64,000 nucleotides of DNA, taken from the NCBI GenBank assembly GCA_030427205.1, contig JAUHXC010000025.1:62001-126000 (forward strand), read 5' to 3'. Source of the stretch: a bacterium (GTDB taxonomy: Bacteria; Myxococcota_A; Bradymonadia; UBA7976; UBA1532). The notes under the pieces were generated by a model, which worked only from the letters and a program-made list of their open reading frames with translations, had not been told where the DNA came from and did no database searches. Of this stretch, positions 51,980 through 61,088 are shown piece after piece. The position numbers were made by a program, and so were the translations under genes. The stretch's first letter is position 1. Every line of letters begins with the position of its first letter.

Positions 51980-52462
51980 TCAGGGGCTGAGGCGGCCGCG
52001 CAGGCGATGGGTCTCGGTGCGGCTGTCGACCGCGCCACCGCGGCCGCTGCCTTCGAGGTCGGCCTCGGGGGCCATGCCGGCGCCGCCCGTCAAGACCGTC
52101 TGGCCCGTCAGGCGGTGATCGAACTGCTGCGGGCGGGGATCACAGGCGTCGCCGGCTCCGTCGCCGTCGCCGTCGGCCTGATCGGGGTTGGCCACGCCGG
52201 GGCAGTTGTCGGCGCCGTCGGGCGCGCCGTCGCCGTCGCCGTCGGGCAGCATGGCGTCTGCCGGGGCGGCGTCGGGCGGCACGGCGTCTGGCGGAGCGGC
52301 GTCCACCGGCCGGGCATCGGGCAGCGCCGCGTCGGGCCGGGCGTCGGCCGGCGCGGCGTCGACGGGCAGCCCGTCGTTGCCGCCGCCGTTGGGCGCGTTG
52401 CCGTCTTCGCAGCCGATCAGCAGCGCGGCGACGGCCGTGGCGAGCAGGGAGATTCGACGCAT
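51980..52462 (-). CDS. Lipoprotein with Asp/Ala linker and thrombospondin type 3 calcium repeat
   Basis: A 160-residue lipoprotein (lipobox LIGC) with a Pro/Asp/Ala linker (about 30-75). A thrombospondin type 3-type calcium repeat (DGDGDGAPDGADNCPGVANP, then DQADGDGDGAGDACD) follows, with a short tail. There is no further domain, so it may be a spacer or calcium-stiffened stalk. A weak -10-like TAGGTT lies at 52494-52499. It shares strand and neighbourhood with the collagen/RCC1 gene. Confidence 0.7.
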   Translation of the reverse strand: MRRISLLATAVAALLIGCEDGNAPNGGGNDGLPVDAAPADARPDAALPDARPVDAAPPDAVPPDAAPADAMLPDGDGDGAPDGADNCPGVANPDQADGDGDGAGDACDPRPQQFDHRLTGQTVLTGGAGMAPEADLEGSGRGGAVDSRTETHRLRGRLSP

Positions 52463-52590
52463 GGGGCAATCTCGTCGGCGTTCGATCGCGCGCAACCTAG
52501 CAGCATCGACCGGCGCCGATCTACCGCCTGCGCCACAGCCCCGTGTGCCGCCCGAAGCGCGCGCCGGTTGCGTCGCGCGCGACCCGCGGG

Positions 52591-52596
52591 TAGAAC
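52591..52596 (+). promoter_or_regulatory. Possible -10 element (TAGAAC) for the KOW/methyltransferase operon
   Basis: TAGAAC lies 31 bases before the GTG start at 52628. No -35 box is recognisable. Confidence 0.3.
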
Positions 52597-52627
52597 GAGC
52601 CGTTCAATCCCGGCCCGGAGCCCCGAC

Positions 52628-54169
52628 GTGTCGCTGCTGATGAGCACTTTCGAAGGCCTGACCGACGAGGACTTCGACAACTACCTGCCGCCTCGCTGGT
52701 CGAGCAACCTGCACAACCTGGGGCGGATGAAGACCAAGGCCCGGGTGATGACCCTCGGCGAAGCGCTGGCCGACGCCATCGGCCGCGCGGGGCTGACCGT
52801 CGAGGCCTCGAGCGAGATCCCCAGCGTGTGGAACGGGCGCGAGGTGCGCGCTCAGTGGGCCTTCCTGCTGCGCGACCGCGAGACCCGCAAGGCGCTGGCG
52901 CCGGTGGTGGCGGCCAATATGGATCTGGCGACCCGGGTCAAGGATCCCGCCGAGCATCACCGCCACGCCCTGATGTGCGTGCACCTCGACCACGAGCGGC
53001 TCGAGGTCGGCCTGCGCATCAACCAGCACGCCACCGTCGATCTGGCGAACCTGCTCGGCCGGGCCGACGCCGAGCTGGGGCGCTTGCAGCAGGCCCTCGA
53101 CGGCCTGCCCGACGACATCACCCTCGGCGGCGAGCCGGTCACGGTGGCCGGGCTGAAGGCCGCGGCGCAGGCGGCCCGCAGCGGAGAGGCCGAGTGGCTG
53201 GTGGTCTCGCGGTCGATCGAACGGGACGTGGCCATCGCCCGGGGCGAGGCGATCAAGGCGGTGGTCGAAGAGACCGCCGGCGCGCTCGAGCCGCTCTTCC
53301 GCTTCGTCTTGTGGACGCCGGAGAACGACCACGTCGGCGCCGCCTCGAAGATCGAGGCCTTCGCCGAGGCGGTCGAAGCCCGCGAGCAGGCGGTCGAGGC
53401 CCGTCGAGCGGCGGCCGATGCGGCGCGCAACGCCCGCGAGCAGCAGGCGCGGGCCCGCACGTCGGCCAAGGTCGCCGCCGAAGAAGCCTGGCGGAAGATG
53501 CAGGCGGAGAAGCGCCGCAAGATCGCCGCGGCCAAGGCCGCCGAAGAGGCCGCCGAGCGGGCGAAGCGGGCGGCCGAAGCGGCACAGAAAGCCGCCGAGC
53601 AGGCCGCCGAGCAGGCGAGCACTCCCCCCGCAGCGGACGCCGGCGCCGCCGAGCCGGCCGCCGCTGAGCCGGCCACCAATGGCCCGGGCGCAGATGCCCC
53701 GACGGCCACTGCGCCGGCCGCCACTGCCCCGGCCGCCGCAGCCCCGGCCGCCGAGCGGATCAAGTCGAAGCTCGGCGGCGGGCCGCGCAAGCCGGCGAGC
53801 GGCGAGCGACCGAGCCGAGGCAAGCCATCCGACGCCCGGACGGGTCGGGGCAGGCCCTCCGGCGATCGACCCCGCCGCGGCGGCAAGCCATCCGGCGCGC
53901 GACCCGGCGGCCAAGCGCCCCGTGGCGGCAAGGGCGCGAGCCGCAAGGGCGGCAAGAGCAGCGGGGATCAGAGCCGCCGGGTATCGAAGCCGGCGCCGGC
54001 CAAGGCCGCCCATACGTTCGCCGCCGGCGACGCCTGCCGCCTCACCCGCGGCCTGTTCGCCGGCAAGCAGGGGGTCATCAAGGCCCCGGGCAAGGCCGGC
54101 TACTACAAGGTGAAGGTCGGCCCGCTCGAGGTCAGCGTCAGCGCCCACGAGATCGAGCCGCTCGAGTGA
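52628..54169 (+). CDS. Large basic protein with coiled coil and C-terminal KOW domain
   Basis: A 513-residue protein from GTG 52628 (GGAG seven bases upstream). Residues 1-230 are a soluble, mostly helical domain without a recognised family (LTDEDFDNYLPPRWSSNLHN). An Ala/Glu/Arg coiled coil follows (about 240-325), then an Ala/Pro linker, a strongly basic Arg/Lys/Gly region (about 380-460), and a final KOW domain (FAAGDACRLTRGLFAGKQGV). KOW domains bind RNA or ribosomal protein, as in NusG and L24. The overlap with an rRNA methyltransferase gene supports a ribosome-related role, which is inference. Confidence 0.72.
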   Translation: MSLLMSTFEGLTDEDFDNYLPPRWSSNLHNLGRMKTKARVMTLGEALADAIGRAGLTVEASSEIPSVWNGREVRAQWAFLLRDRETRKALAPVVAANMDLATRVKDPAEHHRHALMCVHLDHERLEVGLRINQHATVDLANLLGRADAELGRLQQALDGLPDDITLGGEPVTVAGLKAAAQAARSGEAEWLVVSRSIERDVAIARGEAIKAVVEETAGALEPLFRFVLWTPENDHVGAASKIEAFAEAVEAREQAVEARRAAADAARNAREQQARARTSAKVAAEEAWRKMQAEKRRKIAAAKAAEEAAERAKRAAEAAQKAAEQAAEQASTPPAADAGAAEPAAAEPATNGPGADAPTATAPAATAPAAAAPAAERIKSKLGGGPRKPASGERPSRGKPSDARTGRGRPSGDRPRRGGKPSGARPGGQAPRGGKGASRKGGKSSGDQSRRVSKPAPAKAAHTFAAGDACRLTRGLFAGKQGVIKAPGKAGYYKVKVGPLEVSVSAHEIEPLE

Positions 54170-55317
54170 CCCGGCCCGTCGCCACGCTCACCCGCAAAGG
54201 CGCCCGTCGTCGGCGCGGCGGACATCCCTGGATCTACCGCAGCGACATCGCCCGGGCGCCCGAGGCGCCATCGGGCGCCATCGTCGATCTGCGCGACGCC
54301 AGCGGCCGTGGCCTCGGCCGCGCAGCGTGGTCCGAGAAGTCGCTCATCAGCCTGCGCGCCGTGCCGCTCGCCCCGGACGAAGACGCCGACGCCGGCTGGC
54401 TGCGCTTGGTCGACGCCGCCCTCGATCGGCGCGCCCAGCGCCCACCGTGCACCCGACTCGTCAACGCTGACGCCGACGGCCTGCCGGGGCTGGTGATCGA
54501 TCGCTTCGGCGCGGGCGTCTCGCTGCAGGCGCTGACCCCCGCGGCGTTCTCCCGGCTCGACGCCGTCGTGGCGCACATCGCCGCGCGCCTCTCGCCGACG
54601 GTCATCGCGCTGCGCAACGACTCGCGCATCGCCGGCCTCGAAGGGCTGCCCGACGACAAGCGACTGCTGCTCGGCGACGACGCCCGCGTCGAGGCGCCGG
54701 TCGGCGCGCTGACCTGGGCGTTCGACCTGCTCGAAGGTCAGAAGACCGGCGGCTTCCTCGACCAGCTGGAGAACCACCGGCTGGCGGCCGAGTTCGCCCG
54801 GGGCGACTGCCTCGACTGCTTCACCTACGAGGGCGGCTTCGCCTTGCAGATGGCCGCCGCCGGACGCCCGGTGATCGCCGTCGACAGCAGCGCGCCGGCC
54901 CTGGAGCGGCTCGCGGGGCACGCCGCCCGCAACGGGCTCGCGGTCGAGGCGCTCGAAGCCAACGTCTTCGATCTCCTGCGGGTGTACGAGCGCGAGGGCC
55001 GCACCTTCGACACCATCGTGCTCGATCCGCCGCCCTTCGCCCGCAATCGCAAGGCCATCGAGCCGGCGACCCGGGCCTACAAGGAGATCAACCTGCGGGC
55101 CTTCAAGCTGCTGCGGCCCGGCGGGCGGCTGATCACCGCGTCGTGCAGCGCGCACATGAGCCGCAACGGCTTCGAGGCGGCGGTGCTCTCGGCGGCGGCG
55201 GACGCCGGCGTCTGGGCCCAGATCATCCACCGCCGCGGCGCGCCGCCGGATCACCCGGTGCTGCTCACCGCACCCGAGACCGATTACCTCAAGGCGCTGT
55301 TCGTTCAGGTGGTCTGA
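54166..55317 (+). CDS. rlmI: RlmI-like 23S rRNA cytosine methyltransferase
   Basis: A 383-residue protein that overlaps the upstream stop by four bases. Residues 1-75 are a PUA-type RNA-binding domain (RRGGHPWIYRSDIARAP). The EEHD-type middle and the Rossmann methyltransferase follow, with DCFTYEGGFALQMA for SAM, an acidic VIAVDSS strand, FDTIVLDPPPFAR as the catalytic DPPxF motif, and TASCSAHMS with Cys. This layout matches RlmI/YccW, which makes 5-methylcytosine in 23S rRNA. The exact site modified here is not certain. Confidence 0.88.
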   Translation: MTRPVATLTRKGARRRRGGHPWIYRSDIARAPEAPSGAIVDLRDASGRGLGRAAWSEKSLISLRAVPLAPDEDADAGWLRLVDAALDRRAQRPPCTRLVNADADGLPGLVIDRFGAGVSLQALTPAAFSRLDAVVAHIAARLSPTVIALRNDSRIAGLEGLPDDKRLLLGDDARVEAPVGALTWAFDLLEGQKTGGFLDQLENHRLAAEFARGDCLDCFTYEGGFALQMAAAGRPVIAVDSSAPALERLAGHAARNGLAVEALEANVFDLLRVYEREGRTFDTIVLDPPPFARNRKAIEPATRAYKEINLRAFKLLRPGGRLITASCSAHMSRNGFEAAVLSAAADAGVWAQIIHRRGAPPDHPVLLTAPETDYLKALFVQVV

Positions 55318-56754
55318 ATGACCCATGACCCGCGCCGGGCGGAGTTCGGTGACTTCCAGACGCCGCTGCCGCTCGCCCGCGCGGTCTGCCGACGGCTGGC
55401 CGACGGCCCCGCGCCGGATGTGATCATCGAGCCCACCTGCGGCGACGGCACCTTCTTGAAGGCCGCCGCCGAGATCTGGCCCGGCAGCCGTCGAGTCGGC
55501 TTCGAGATCGACGCCGCGCACCGGCGCAACGCCAGCGCCGCGGATCCCGCCGCAGAGATCCGGGCGGGCGACGCCTTCACGCTCGACTGGGCGACGGTCT
55601 TCGCCGAACACACCCCGCCGGGCGCGCGCCTGCTGGTCTTGGGCAACCCCCCGTGGGTCACCAGCGCCGGCGTGGGCGCCCTCGGCGGGCAGAACCGCCC
55701 CGCGCGCAGCAACCCGGGCCTCAGCGGCCTCGACGCGCTGACCGGGCGCAGCAACTTCGACGTCTCCGAGTGGCTGACCCTGCGCTGGCTGGCGGCGCTG
55801 GCCGCGCTGCCCGGGGACGGCCATCGCCTGGCGCTGCTGCTCAAGACGGCGACAATCCGCCGGGTGCTGAGCCACCACTGGGGCCAAGGCCTGCCGATCG
55901 TCGGGCGGCAATACGGCATCGACGCGCGCCGCGCGTTCGGCGCGGCGGTGCACGCCGGCCTGCTCGACGCGCGGCCGGCGCCCGCGCCGCTCGACTGCCC
56001 GACGCACCCCGACCTCGACGCGCCGGCCGCGGGTGGCTTCGGCTGGCGGGATGGCACGCTGGTCGCCGATGCCGCGGCCTGGGATCGAGCGCGAGGTTTC
56101 CTCGGCGGCGGGCGCCGCTGGCGCTCGGGCATCAAGCACGACTGCGCGCGGGTCTTCGAACTGCGCCCGCGGGATCCGGCCGATCCCGCCGCCGGCTGGC
56201 GCAACGGCTTCGGTGAACCGGTCGACCTCGAGCCGGACGTCGTCTACCCGCTGATGAAGAGCGCCGACGTCGCCCGCGCTCGCCCGCCGCGGCGCGCGCT
56301 GGTGATGCCGCAGACGACCGCCACCGCCGATCCGGCCGCGCTCGCCGAGCGCGCCCCGCGGGCCTGGGCCTACCTGCAGCGGCACGGCGAGCGGCTCGAC
56401 CGCCGGCGCAGCGCCATCTATCGCAACCGCCCGCGGTTCTCGGTGTTCGGCGTCGGCCCGTACAGCTTCGCGCCGTTCAAGGTGGCGGTGTCGGGCCTCT
56501 ACAAAGCGGTGCGGTTCACGGTCGTGGGCCCGCTGCGCGGCCGGCCGGTGATGTTCGACGACACCGTCTACATGCTGCCCTGCGCCGATCGGGCCGAGGC
56601 CGACGCTATCGCCGCAGCGCTCGACAGCCCGCGCGGGCGGGACGTCATCGCGGCCCTGAGCTTCCCCGAGGCCAAGCGGCCGATCACCGCCGCCCAGCTC
56701 GGGCTCATCGATCTCGACGCGCTGCGCGCCGAGTCAGCGTCGACGGGATCCTGA
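55318..56754 (+). CDS. Adenine-specific DNA methyltransferase (gamma/Eco57I-like), no restriction partner
   Basis: A 478-residue N6-adenine methyltransferase starting directly after the rlmI-like stop. It opens with EFGDFQTPLPLARAVCRRL and the SAM-binding VIIEPTCGDGTFLKAA, has an acidic GFEIDAAH strand, and the catalytic NPPW motif (LLVLGNPPWVTSAG). The C-terminal half with SGIKHDCARVFEL and FSVFGVGPYSFAPFKVAVSG resembles target-recognition regions of Eco57I/TaqI-type enzymes. No endonuclease gene lies beside it, so it is an orphan regulator, a remnant, or part of a split system. Its recognition sequence cannot be read from the protein. Confidence 0.82.
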   Translation: MTHDPRRAEFGDFQTPLPLARAVCRRLADGPAPDVIIEPTCGDGTFLKAAAEIWPGSRRVGFEIDAAHRRNASAADPAAEIRAGDAFTLDWATVFAEHTPPGARLLVLGNPPWVTSAGVGALGGQNRPARSNPGLSGLDALTGRSNFDVSEWLTLRWLAALAALPGDGHRLALLLKTATIRRVLSHHWGQGLPIVGRQYGIDARRAFGAAVHAGLLDARPAPAPLDCPTHPDLDAPAAGGFGWRDGTLVADAAAWDRARGFLGGGRRWRSGIKHDCARVFELRPRDPADPAAGWRNGFGEPVDLEPDVVYPLMKSADVARARPPRRALVMPQTTATADPAALAERAPRAWAYLQRHGERLDRRRSAIYRNRPRFSVFGVGPYSFAPFKVAVSGLYKAVRFTVVGPLRGRPVMFDDTVYMLPCADRAEADAIAAALDSPRGRDVIAALSFPEAKRPITAAQLGLIDLDALRAESASTGS

Positions 56755-56761
56755 CGTCGGA

Positions 56762-57550
56762 TCAGCGTCCGGGCAGGATCGGCGCCTCCCGCGGCGCGCC
56801 CAGCAGCGTAGCGAGGCCATCGAGCAGGCGCGGCCCGACCTCGACGGCGTCGGCGGCCTGCTTCCAGACGGCCCAGCGCGCGCCGCAGCTGCGGACCATC
56901 CACCGCTGGACCTGAGCGTCGTCGACCCCGGCGCACTTGGGATCGGCCAGCCGCCAGGCGTCCAACGCCGCCGCGACATCCGCCGCCCGGGTGAAGCCGC
57001 CCTCCGCTACCCGCCGCGCCAGATCGGCCACCGGCTCGGGCGGTCGATGCAACAACGCGAGCAGCAGGCGCCCGAGCGCCGCGACGTCGTCCTCGGGCGT
57101 CGCGCCACGGGCCACGCTCAGCGCCGTATCGAGCACCGTCGCGCCGCCGGCATAGCAGATGGCCACCCGCCGGGCGTCGATGGCGCCGTGGGTCGCCCCC
57201 TGCCCGTGCAGGACGGCGAGGCCCGCCGCCGCCTGGGCCGCGGCGCGCAGGACCACCGGCAGCGGCAGACCGGGTCGCCCGGCGCGGGCCAGCCGGTCGC
57301 GCAGGCGAGACAGCGACTCGCGCGGTTCGAGGGCGGTGAGCACATGCGGATGCTCATCCACCGTGGCCAGGCCCAGCGTCCGGCTCAGGTGCGGGTGCCG
57401 CAGACCACGCAGCGCGCCGATGGCCTCGACCGCGGCCGGCTCGACCCGATGGGCCAGACAGACGCCGTTGAGCCCTCGGCCGGGCCGGCGGGCGAGCCAG
57501 GTGCGGACCCCCCCACGGGGCGCGACCGGCCGCAGCAACGGTGAACCCAT
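56762..57550 (-). CDS. Small pseudokinase-like protein
   Basis: A 262-residue protein. Residues 10-175 follow the C-lobe-heavy outline of a kinase: LRGLRHPHLSRTLGLATVDE, HVLTALEPRESLSRL, AAAQAAAGLAVLHGQGATHG, AIDARRVAICYAGGATVLD, and EDDVAALGRLLLALLHRP. The catalytic loop reads THGAIDARR where HRDLKPEN is expected, the ATP Lys of the N-lobe is absent, and DFG is DTA, so it should be inactive. The last 80 residues are helical. It is convergent with the adenine methyltransferase (eight bases apart). ATG 57550 has GGGGG seven bases upstream. Confidence 0.65.
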   Translation of the reverse strand: MGSPLLRPVAPRGGVRTWLARRPGRGLNGVCLAHRVEPAAVEAIGALRGLRHPHLSRTLGLATVDEHPHVLTALEPRESLSRLRDRLARAGRPGLPLPVVLRAAAQAAAGLAVLHGQGATHGAIDARRVAICYAGGATVLDTALSVARGATPEDDVAALGRLLLALLHRPPEPVADLARRVAEGGFTRAADVAAALDAWRLADPKCAGVDDAQVQRWMVRSCGARWAVWKQAADAVEVGPRLLDGLATLLGAPREAPILPGR

Positions 57551-57632
57551 CGTGCTTCCCCCTCGCAGAGGGCCAATCATGCCACGGGGCGCCGCCGAAA
57601 CCACGCCCGCCGCCGCGCCGCCGCTCGGGATT

Positions 57633-59165
57633 TCACGGCGCGCGCCAGGCGGTGAAGCCGCCGACGACCGCGCGCGGCGCCTTGAACATGCTGAAGCCAT
57701 GGCCGGCGAAGAGCCACTCGCCGGTGGCGGTGACCCCGGCCGCCGCGCTCTCGCCGAGCGTCGCCTGCCAGACAATCGACCCGTCGGCGCGGTCGAGGGC
57801 GTGCACCATGCCCCGCACGGTCGTCAACCAGACCAGATCGCCGGTGACCGAGACCGCCCCGAACGAGGGCGCCGGCAGCGGCGTCTGCCAGACCGTATCG
57901 CCGGTCGCGGTGTCGAGCGCAAAGGCCACCGCGGTATTGGCGTCGCTGTTGAAGTTGAGCGCGTCGGCCCACTGATTCGAGGTGACGAAGACCCGCCCGT
58001 CGGCCACCGCCGCCGAGACCATGATGCCGCCGAGCGGGCTGCCCTCGGGCAGCGCCCGGGCCCACACCGTCTCGCCGGTGGCCCGGTCGAGCACCGAATA
58101 GACCCCGGCTTTGTCCCCGACTCCGACGACCGGCCGGCCGTCGATCTCGAACAGGTTGGGCGTCGCCCCGACATCGGCGTCCGGGCCCTGGGGCGGCGGG
58201 CGGAAGACGACGTAGACGTCGCCTTCGGTGAACTGCCGGTGCCAAACCAGCTCACCGGTCGTCATGTCCAGCGCGAGCAGGGCGTCGCTGTACGGGCTCG
58301 CCGGCTCTTCGTAGCTGTTGCCGGTGCCGATATAGCCGATGCCGGTCTGCGTATCGATGACCGCCGACGACCACACCGAGACCCCCGCGCCGCTCGTCTC
58401 GTCGTCGGCCGTGGTCCAGAAGCGCCAGACCTCTTCGCCGGTCGCCGCGTCGTAGGCCACCACGCTGCCGCGGAACGTATAGTCGTCCTGCACCTGGGCC
58501 AGCTCGACCCCCGAGACGCCGATGACGACGAGCGCACGCTCGGCCCCCTCGAAGATCGTCGGCGTGCCGAAGAGGCTGGTGGCGGCGTGGTCGTGCACGG
58601 CGATCCGCCAGCGGCTGTCGCCGGTGTCCCGGCCGAGCGCCACCAGATCGCCGCCGCCCGTCGCCGCATAGACCGAATCTTCGTGCACCGTGATCGACGC
58701 GTTGACCGCGTGCGCGTCACCGAGCGCGGCCGACCAGCGGACGGCGCCGGTCGTCGCCTGCAGCGCGACCACCCGGCCATCCCACAGGCCGGTGTACACC
58801 CAACCGTCGAGCACGATCGGCGTGCTCGTCGCGCCCGGGCCGTCGATGGACCAGACCGGCGCGAGGCCCTGTACCCGCTGCGCGTGCAGCGTGCGATCGT
58901 CGAGTCGCGCGCGGCTGTTCGCCGAGTCAGCCGTCCACCGGGGCCAATCCGGCGGCGGCGCGAGCGGCTGCGCCATATCGGCCGCCGCTGCCATATCGAC
59001 CGCCATGTCGGCCGGCGTATCGACCGCCATGTCGACCGCCGCGTCGAGCGGCGCGATCGCGTCGGGCGCGACGCCCCCGGGCTCGTCGTCGCAGCCGAGC
59101 GAAGTCATCCCGACCAGCAGCCAGACGATCGCCGCCGGACCCATCTCGAAGCGCACCCCTCGCAT
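57633..59165 (-). CDS. PQQ-type beta-propeller lipoprotein
   Basis: A 510-residue lipoprotein (lipobox SLGC) with an Asp/Ala/Met linker (AVDMAVDTPADMAVDMAA). An eight-bladed PQQ-like propeller follows, with blade motifs WPRWTADSANSRARLDD, GRVVALQATTGAVRWSA, GDLVALGRDTGDSRWRIAV, GSVVAYDAATGEEVWRF, SDALLALDMTTGELVWH, VYSVLDRATGETVWARAL and VHALDRADGSIVWQATLG. It resembles quinoprotein dehydrogenase or BamB-like propellers. The Cys-Cys active-site pair of methanol dehydrogenases is not seen, so it may be a binding platform instead of an enzyme. ATG 59165 has GAGGGGG. Confidence 0.85.
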   Translation of the reverse strand: MRGVRFEMGPAAIVWLLVGMTSLGCDDEPGGVAPDAIAPLDAAVDMAVDTPADMAVDMAAAADMAQPLAPPPDWPRWTADSANSRARLDDRTLHAQRVQGLAPVWSIDGPGATSTPIVLDGWVYTGLWDGRVVALQATTGAVRWSAALGDAHAVNASITVHEDSVYAATGGGDLVALGRDTGDSRWRIAVHDHAATSLFGTPTIFEGAERALVVIGVSGVELAQVQDDYTFRGSVVAYDAATGEEVWRFWTTADDETSGAGVSVWSSAVIDTQTGIGYIGTGNSYEEPASPYSDALLALDMTTGELVWHRQFTEGDVYVVFRPPPQGPDADVGATPNLFEIDGRPVVGVGDKAGVYSVLDRATGETVWARALPEGSPLGGIMVSAAVADGRVFVTSNQWADALNFNSDANTAVAFALDTATGDTVWQTPLPAPSFGAVSVTGDLVWLTTVRGMVHALDRADGSIVWQATLGESAAAGVTATGEWLFAGHGFSMFKAPRAVVGGFTAWRAP

Positions 59166-59273
59166 GACATCCCCCTCGTTTGGAGGGTGAAGCATGCGAG
59201 GTCGGCGGCCTGCATCGCAAGCGCCCGGGCACCGTATCCGCAGCGCTGACGGGGCGTCAGCGCCGACCGCGCG

Positions 59274-59792
59274 TCAGCGGGCCCACGCCGCGGCGAAGCC
59301 GGTGCGGGCGCCGACGAGCACTTCGGGCTCATCGGGCAGATCCACGGACCCCAGATCCCCCGGCTCGCGGCTCACCCGTCGCCCGCGGGTATCGACGGCG
59401 ACTTGCCGCAGCCGACGGGAGAACGCGCCGCGCACTTCGTCGCATCGGCGAAACCAGAGCCAGCCCGGCATCAGCTCGAGCGGCGCGCCATGGTCGACCT
59501 CGAGCCAGCGCAGCTCCCCGCGGGCGACCACCAGCGTGGCCAGGCGGCGATGCAGCCCGTCGACCCGGGTCACTTCGTAGATCCGGGCGCCCCGGCGGGG
59601 CTCGAAGTCGGCGGTCATCACCGGCTGGATCACGGCCGGCAGCGCGAACTGTCGGCAGAGGGAGGCGGTCGGGACCGGCTCGAGGTCGTCGGGTGCCATG
59701 TAGAAGTCGCCGTCGGGCCAGCGGCCGTCGAACCACTCCCAGCGATGGGTGCGGCCGTCTTCGCTCTCGTGCAGCCCGAACCGTCCCATCAT
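59274..59792 (-). CDS. Conserved-looking hypothetical protein
   Basis: A 172-residue soluble protein without a recognised family. It opens MGRFGLHESEDGRTHRWEW and has a two-halved beta pattern (ARIYEVTRVDGLHRRLATLV, LRWLEVDHGAPLELMPGWLW). Codon use is like the neighbours. Two adjacent ATG codons (59792, 59789) follow GGGAAGG, so the true start is one of these; longer readings upstream lack a site. Confidence 0.55.
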   Translation of the reverse strand: MMGRFGLHESEDGRTHRWEWFDGRWPDGDFYMAPDDLEPVPTASLCRQFALPAVIQPVMTADFEPRRGARIYEVTRVDGLHRRLATLVVARGELRWLEVDHGAPLELMPGWLWFRRCDEVRGAFSRRLRQVAVDTRGRRVSREPGDLGSVDLPDEPEVLVGARTGFAAAWAR

Positions 59793-60146
59793 CCTTCCCA
59801 GTGAGTTGCGCAGCGTCGCGGCGTGTGCGCGCGATGGGATCCCCGGACCCACCGGTTGCGCGGGTCGATTCAACATTTTCCGTTCACTCCTGCACACGCC
59901 GGAGGGCACGCCCATGGCATGGCTGTGTATGGCATCAGGTGGCATCTTTCAAAATCGCATCGAATGGCGCCCGCCCGGTTCGAGCGTCGCCGGCGCGTCG
60001 CGCCGCGGCGGGAGAGACTGACATCTCACCCATCATCGACGCACTGTCCAATCTATCACATATGGCTGGCCCGAAGACGGCTGGCAACGGAATGATATGC
60101 CCGAGACATTTTCCCACCGCGCCCTGCCCGGCGGTGGGATGCCGCG
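59793..60146. other. 354-base gap with GGCAT repeats and a hairpin
   Basis: There is no convincing gene here. The stretch near 59910-59945 repeats GGCAT units and, with 60040-60110, is AT-richer than the surroundings, so it may hold the promoter of the 59.3-kb gene. A 9-bp stem (60112-60120 with 60131-60139) lies just after the FHA gene stop, but on the transcribed strand it is followed by A, not T. Confidence 0.5.
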
Positions 60147-61088
60147 TCAGCCATCGACCTCGATGATCTTCACGTCGCGCACGCCGAGGCGGCGCCCCGT
60201 CGGCTTGCCCCGGCGCTCGATGATGTCGGCGTAGTCGGTGAAGCCCACCGTCGCGACCTGGTTGCGCGAGCGGTGCACCAGCACGTTGAGATAGTTGGTG
60301 TCGGTGCCCATCTGGCGGGCGAGCACCGCCGGCGCGAGCCAACCCTGCTCGGCCTCCGGGCGCTCGACCTCGCGGTCGGCGACGCGCTGTCGGGCCAAGA
60401 GCCACCACAGCTCGTGGTGCCGGCTCGGCGGCAGCGTGATCCGCGCCCCGTCGCGCACGAACGTCGGCCGGATGTTCTCCATCGTGCTCGGCACCCGCAA
60501 CTCGAGCGACCACGACGCGAGCCGACCCAGGCCCTGATGGGTGTGCATGCCACCCGCGCCGGGCAGGGTGATGGTCCAGGTCTGCTTGCCCGCCTTGAGG
60601 CGCTGACCGTGCTCGATGGGCTCGCTCTGGTCGGGCTCGGCGGTGTAGGGCCGGACGCGCCAGCCGTCGAGATCGCGGAATACGGCGATCTCGGCCCGGC
60701 TCTCGTCGGGCAGCAGCAGCATGTCTCCGCTGGCCACCCGCAGCTCGCCCTGGCTGTTGGTCGCAGCCGCGGGTGGCGGCGCGATGTCGCGCACCCGCCA
60801 GGTCGAGCGGCCGAAGCCGAGCAGGGTGTCCTTGGTGATCGCCTTGGACTCGTCGAACTTCAGGCGATGGCTGTCGACCGACGTGCCGTTCGAACTGCCC
60901 AGGTCGCGGATCAACCAGGTGCCGTTGCGGCGGTCCCAGAAGATCGCGGCGTGCACCGACGAGACCTGGCGATCGCTCTGCGCATCGCCGCAGATGTTGA
61001 GCCCGCCCACCATGCGCCGGCCGACGAGTGTATTGCAGGTCCACTGCAGGACCCGATCGGGATCGGCTTCACTGACCAGGGTCGGCAT
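60147..61088 (-). CDS. FHA-domain protein with helix-turn-helix-like C-terminus
   Basis: A 313-residue protein. The N-terminal FHA domain (about 18-95) has the phosphothreonine-binding residues in VGGLNICGDAQSDRQVSSVH and the RDLGSSNGTSVD loop. A second beta-rich segment (about 110-210) looks like a degenerate FHA. The end (about 225-305) contains WWLLARQRVADREVE and PAVLARQMGTDTNYLNVLV, a winged-helix-like pattern common in myxobacterial FHA proteins. The start overlaps the upstream kinase gene by 20 bases, with GGAGGA at good spacing, so it is co-translated with that kinase and may read its phosphorylation state. Confidence 0.82.
   Translation of the reverse strand: MPTLVSEADPDRVLQWTCNTLVGRRMVGGLNICGDAQSDRQVSSVHAAIFWDRRNGTWLIRDLGSSNGTSVDSHRLKFDESKAITKDTLLGFGRSTWRVRDIAPPPAAATNSQGELRVASGDMLLLPDESRAEIAVFRDLDGWRVRPYTAEPDQSEPIEHGQRLKAGKQTWTITLPGAGGMHTHQGLGRLASWSLELRVPSTMENIRPTFVRDGARITLPPSRHHELWWLLARQRVADREVERPEAEQGWLAPAVLARQMGTDTNYLNVLVHRSRNQVATVGFTDYADIIERRGKPTGRRLGVRDVKIIEVDG

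Noticed and set aside
60112..60139. Rho-independent terminator after the FHA gene
   Set aside because: The 9-bp stem is real, but on the transcribed strand it is followed by A residues instead of T, so it does not fit an intrinsic terminator.
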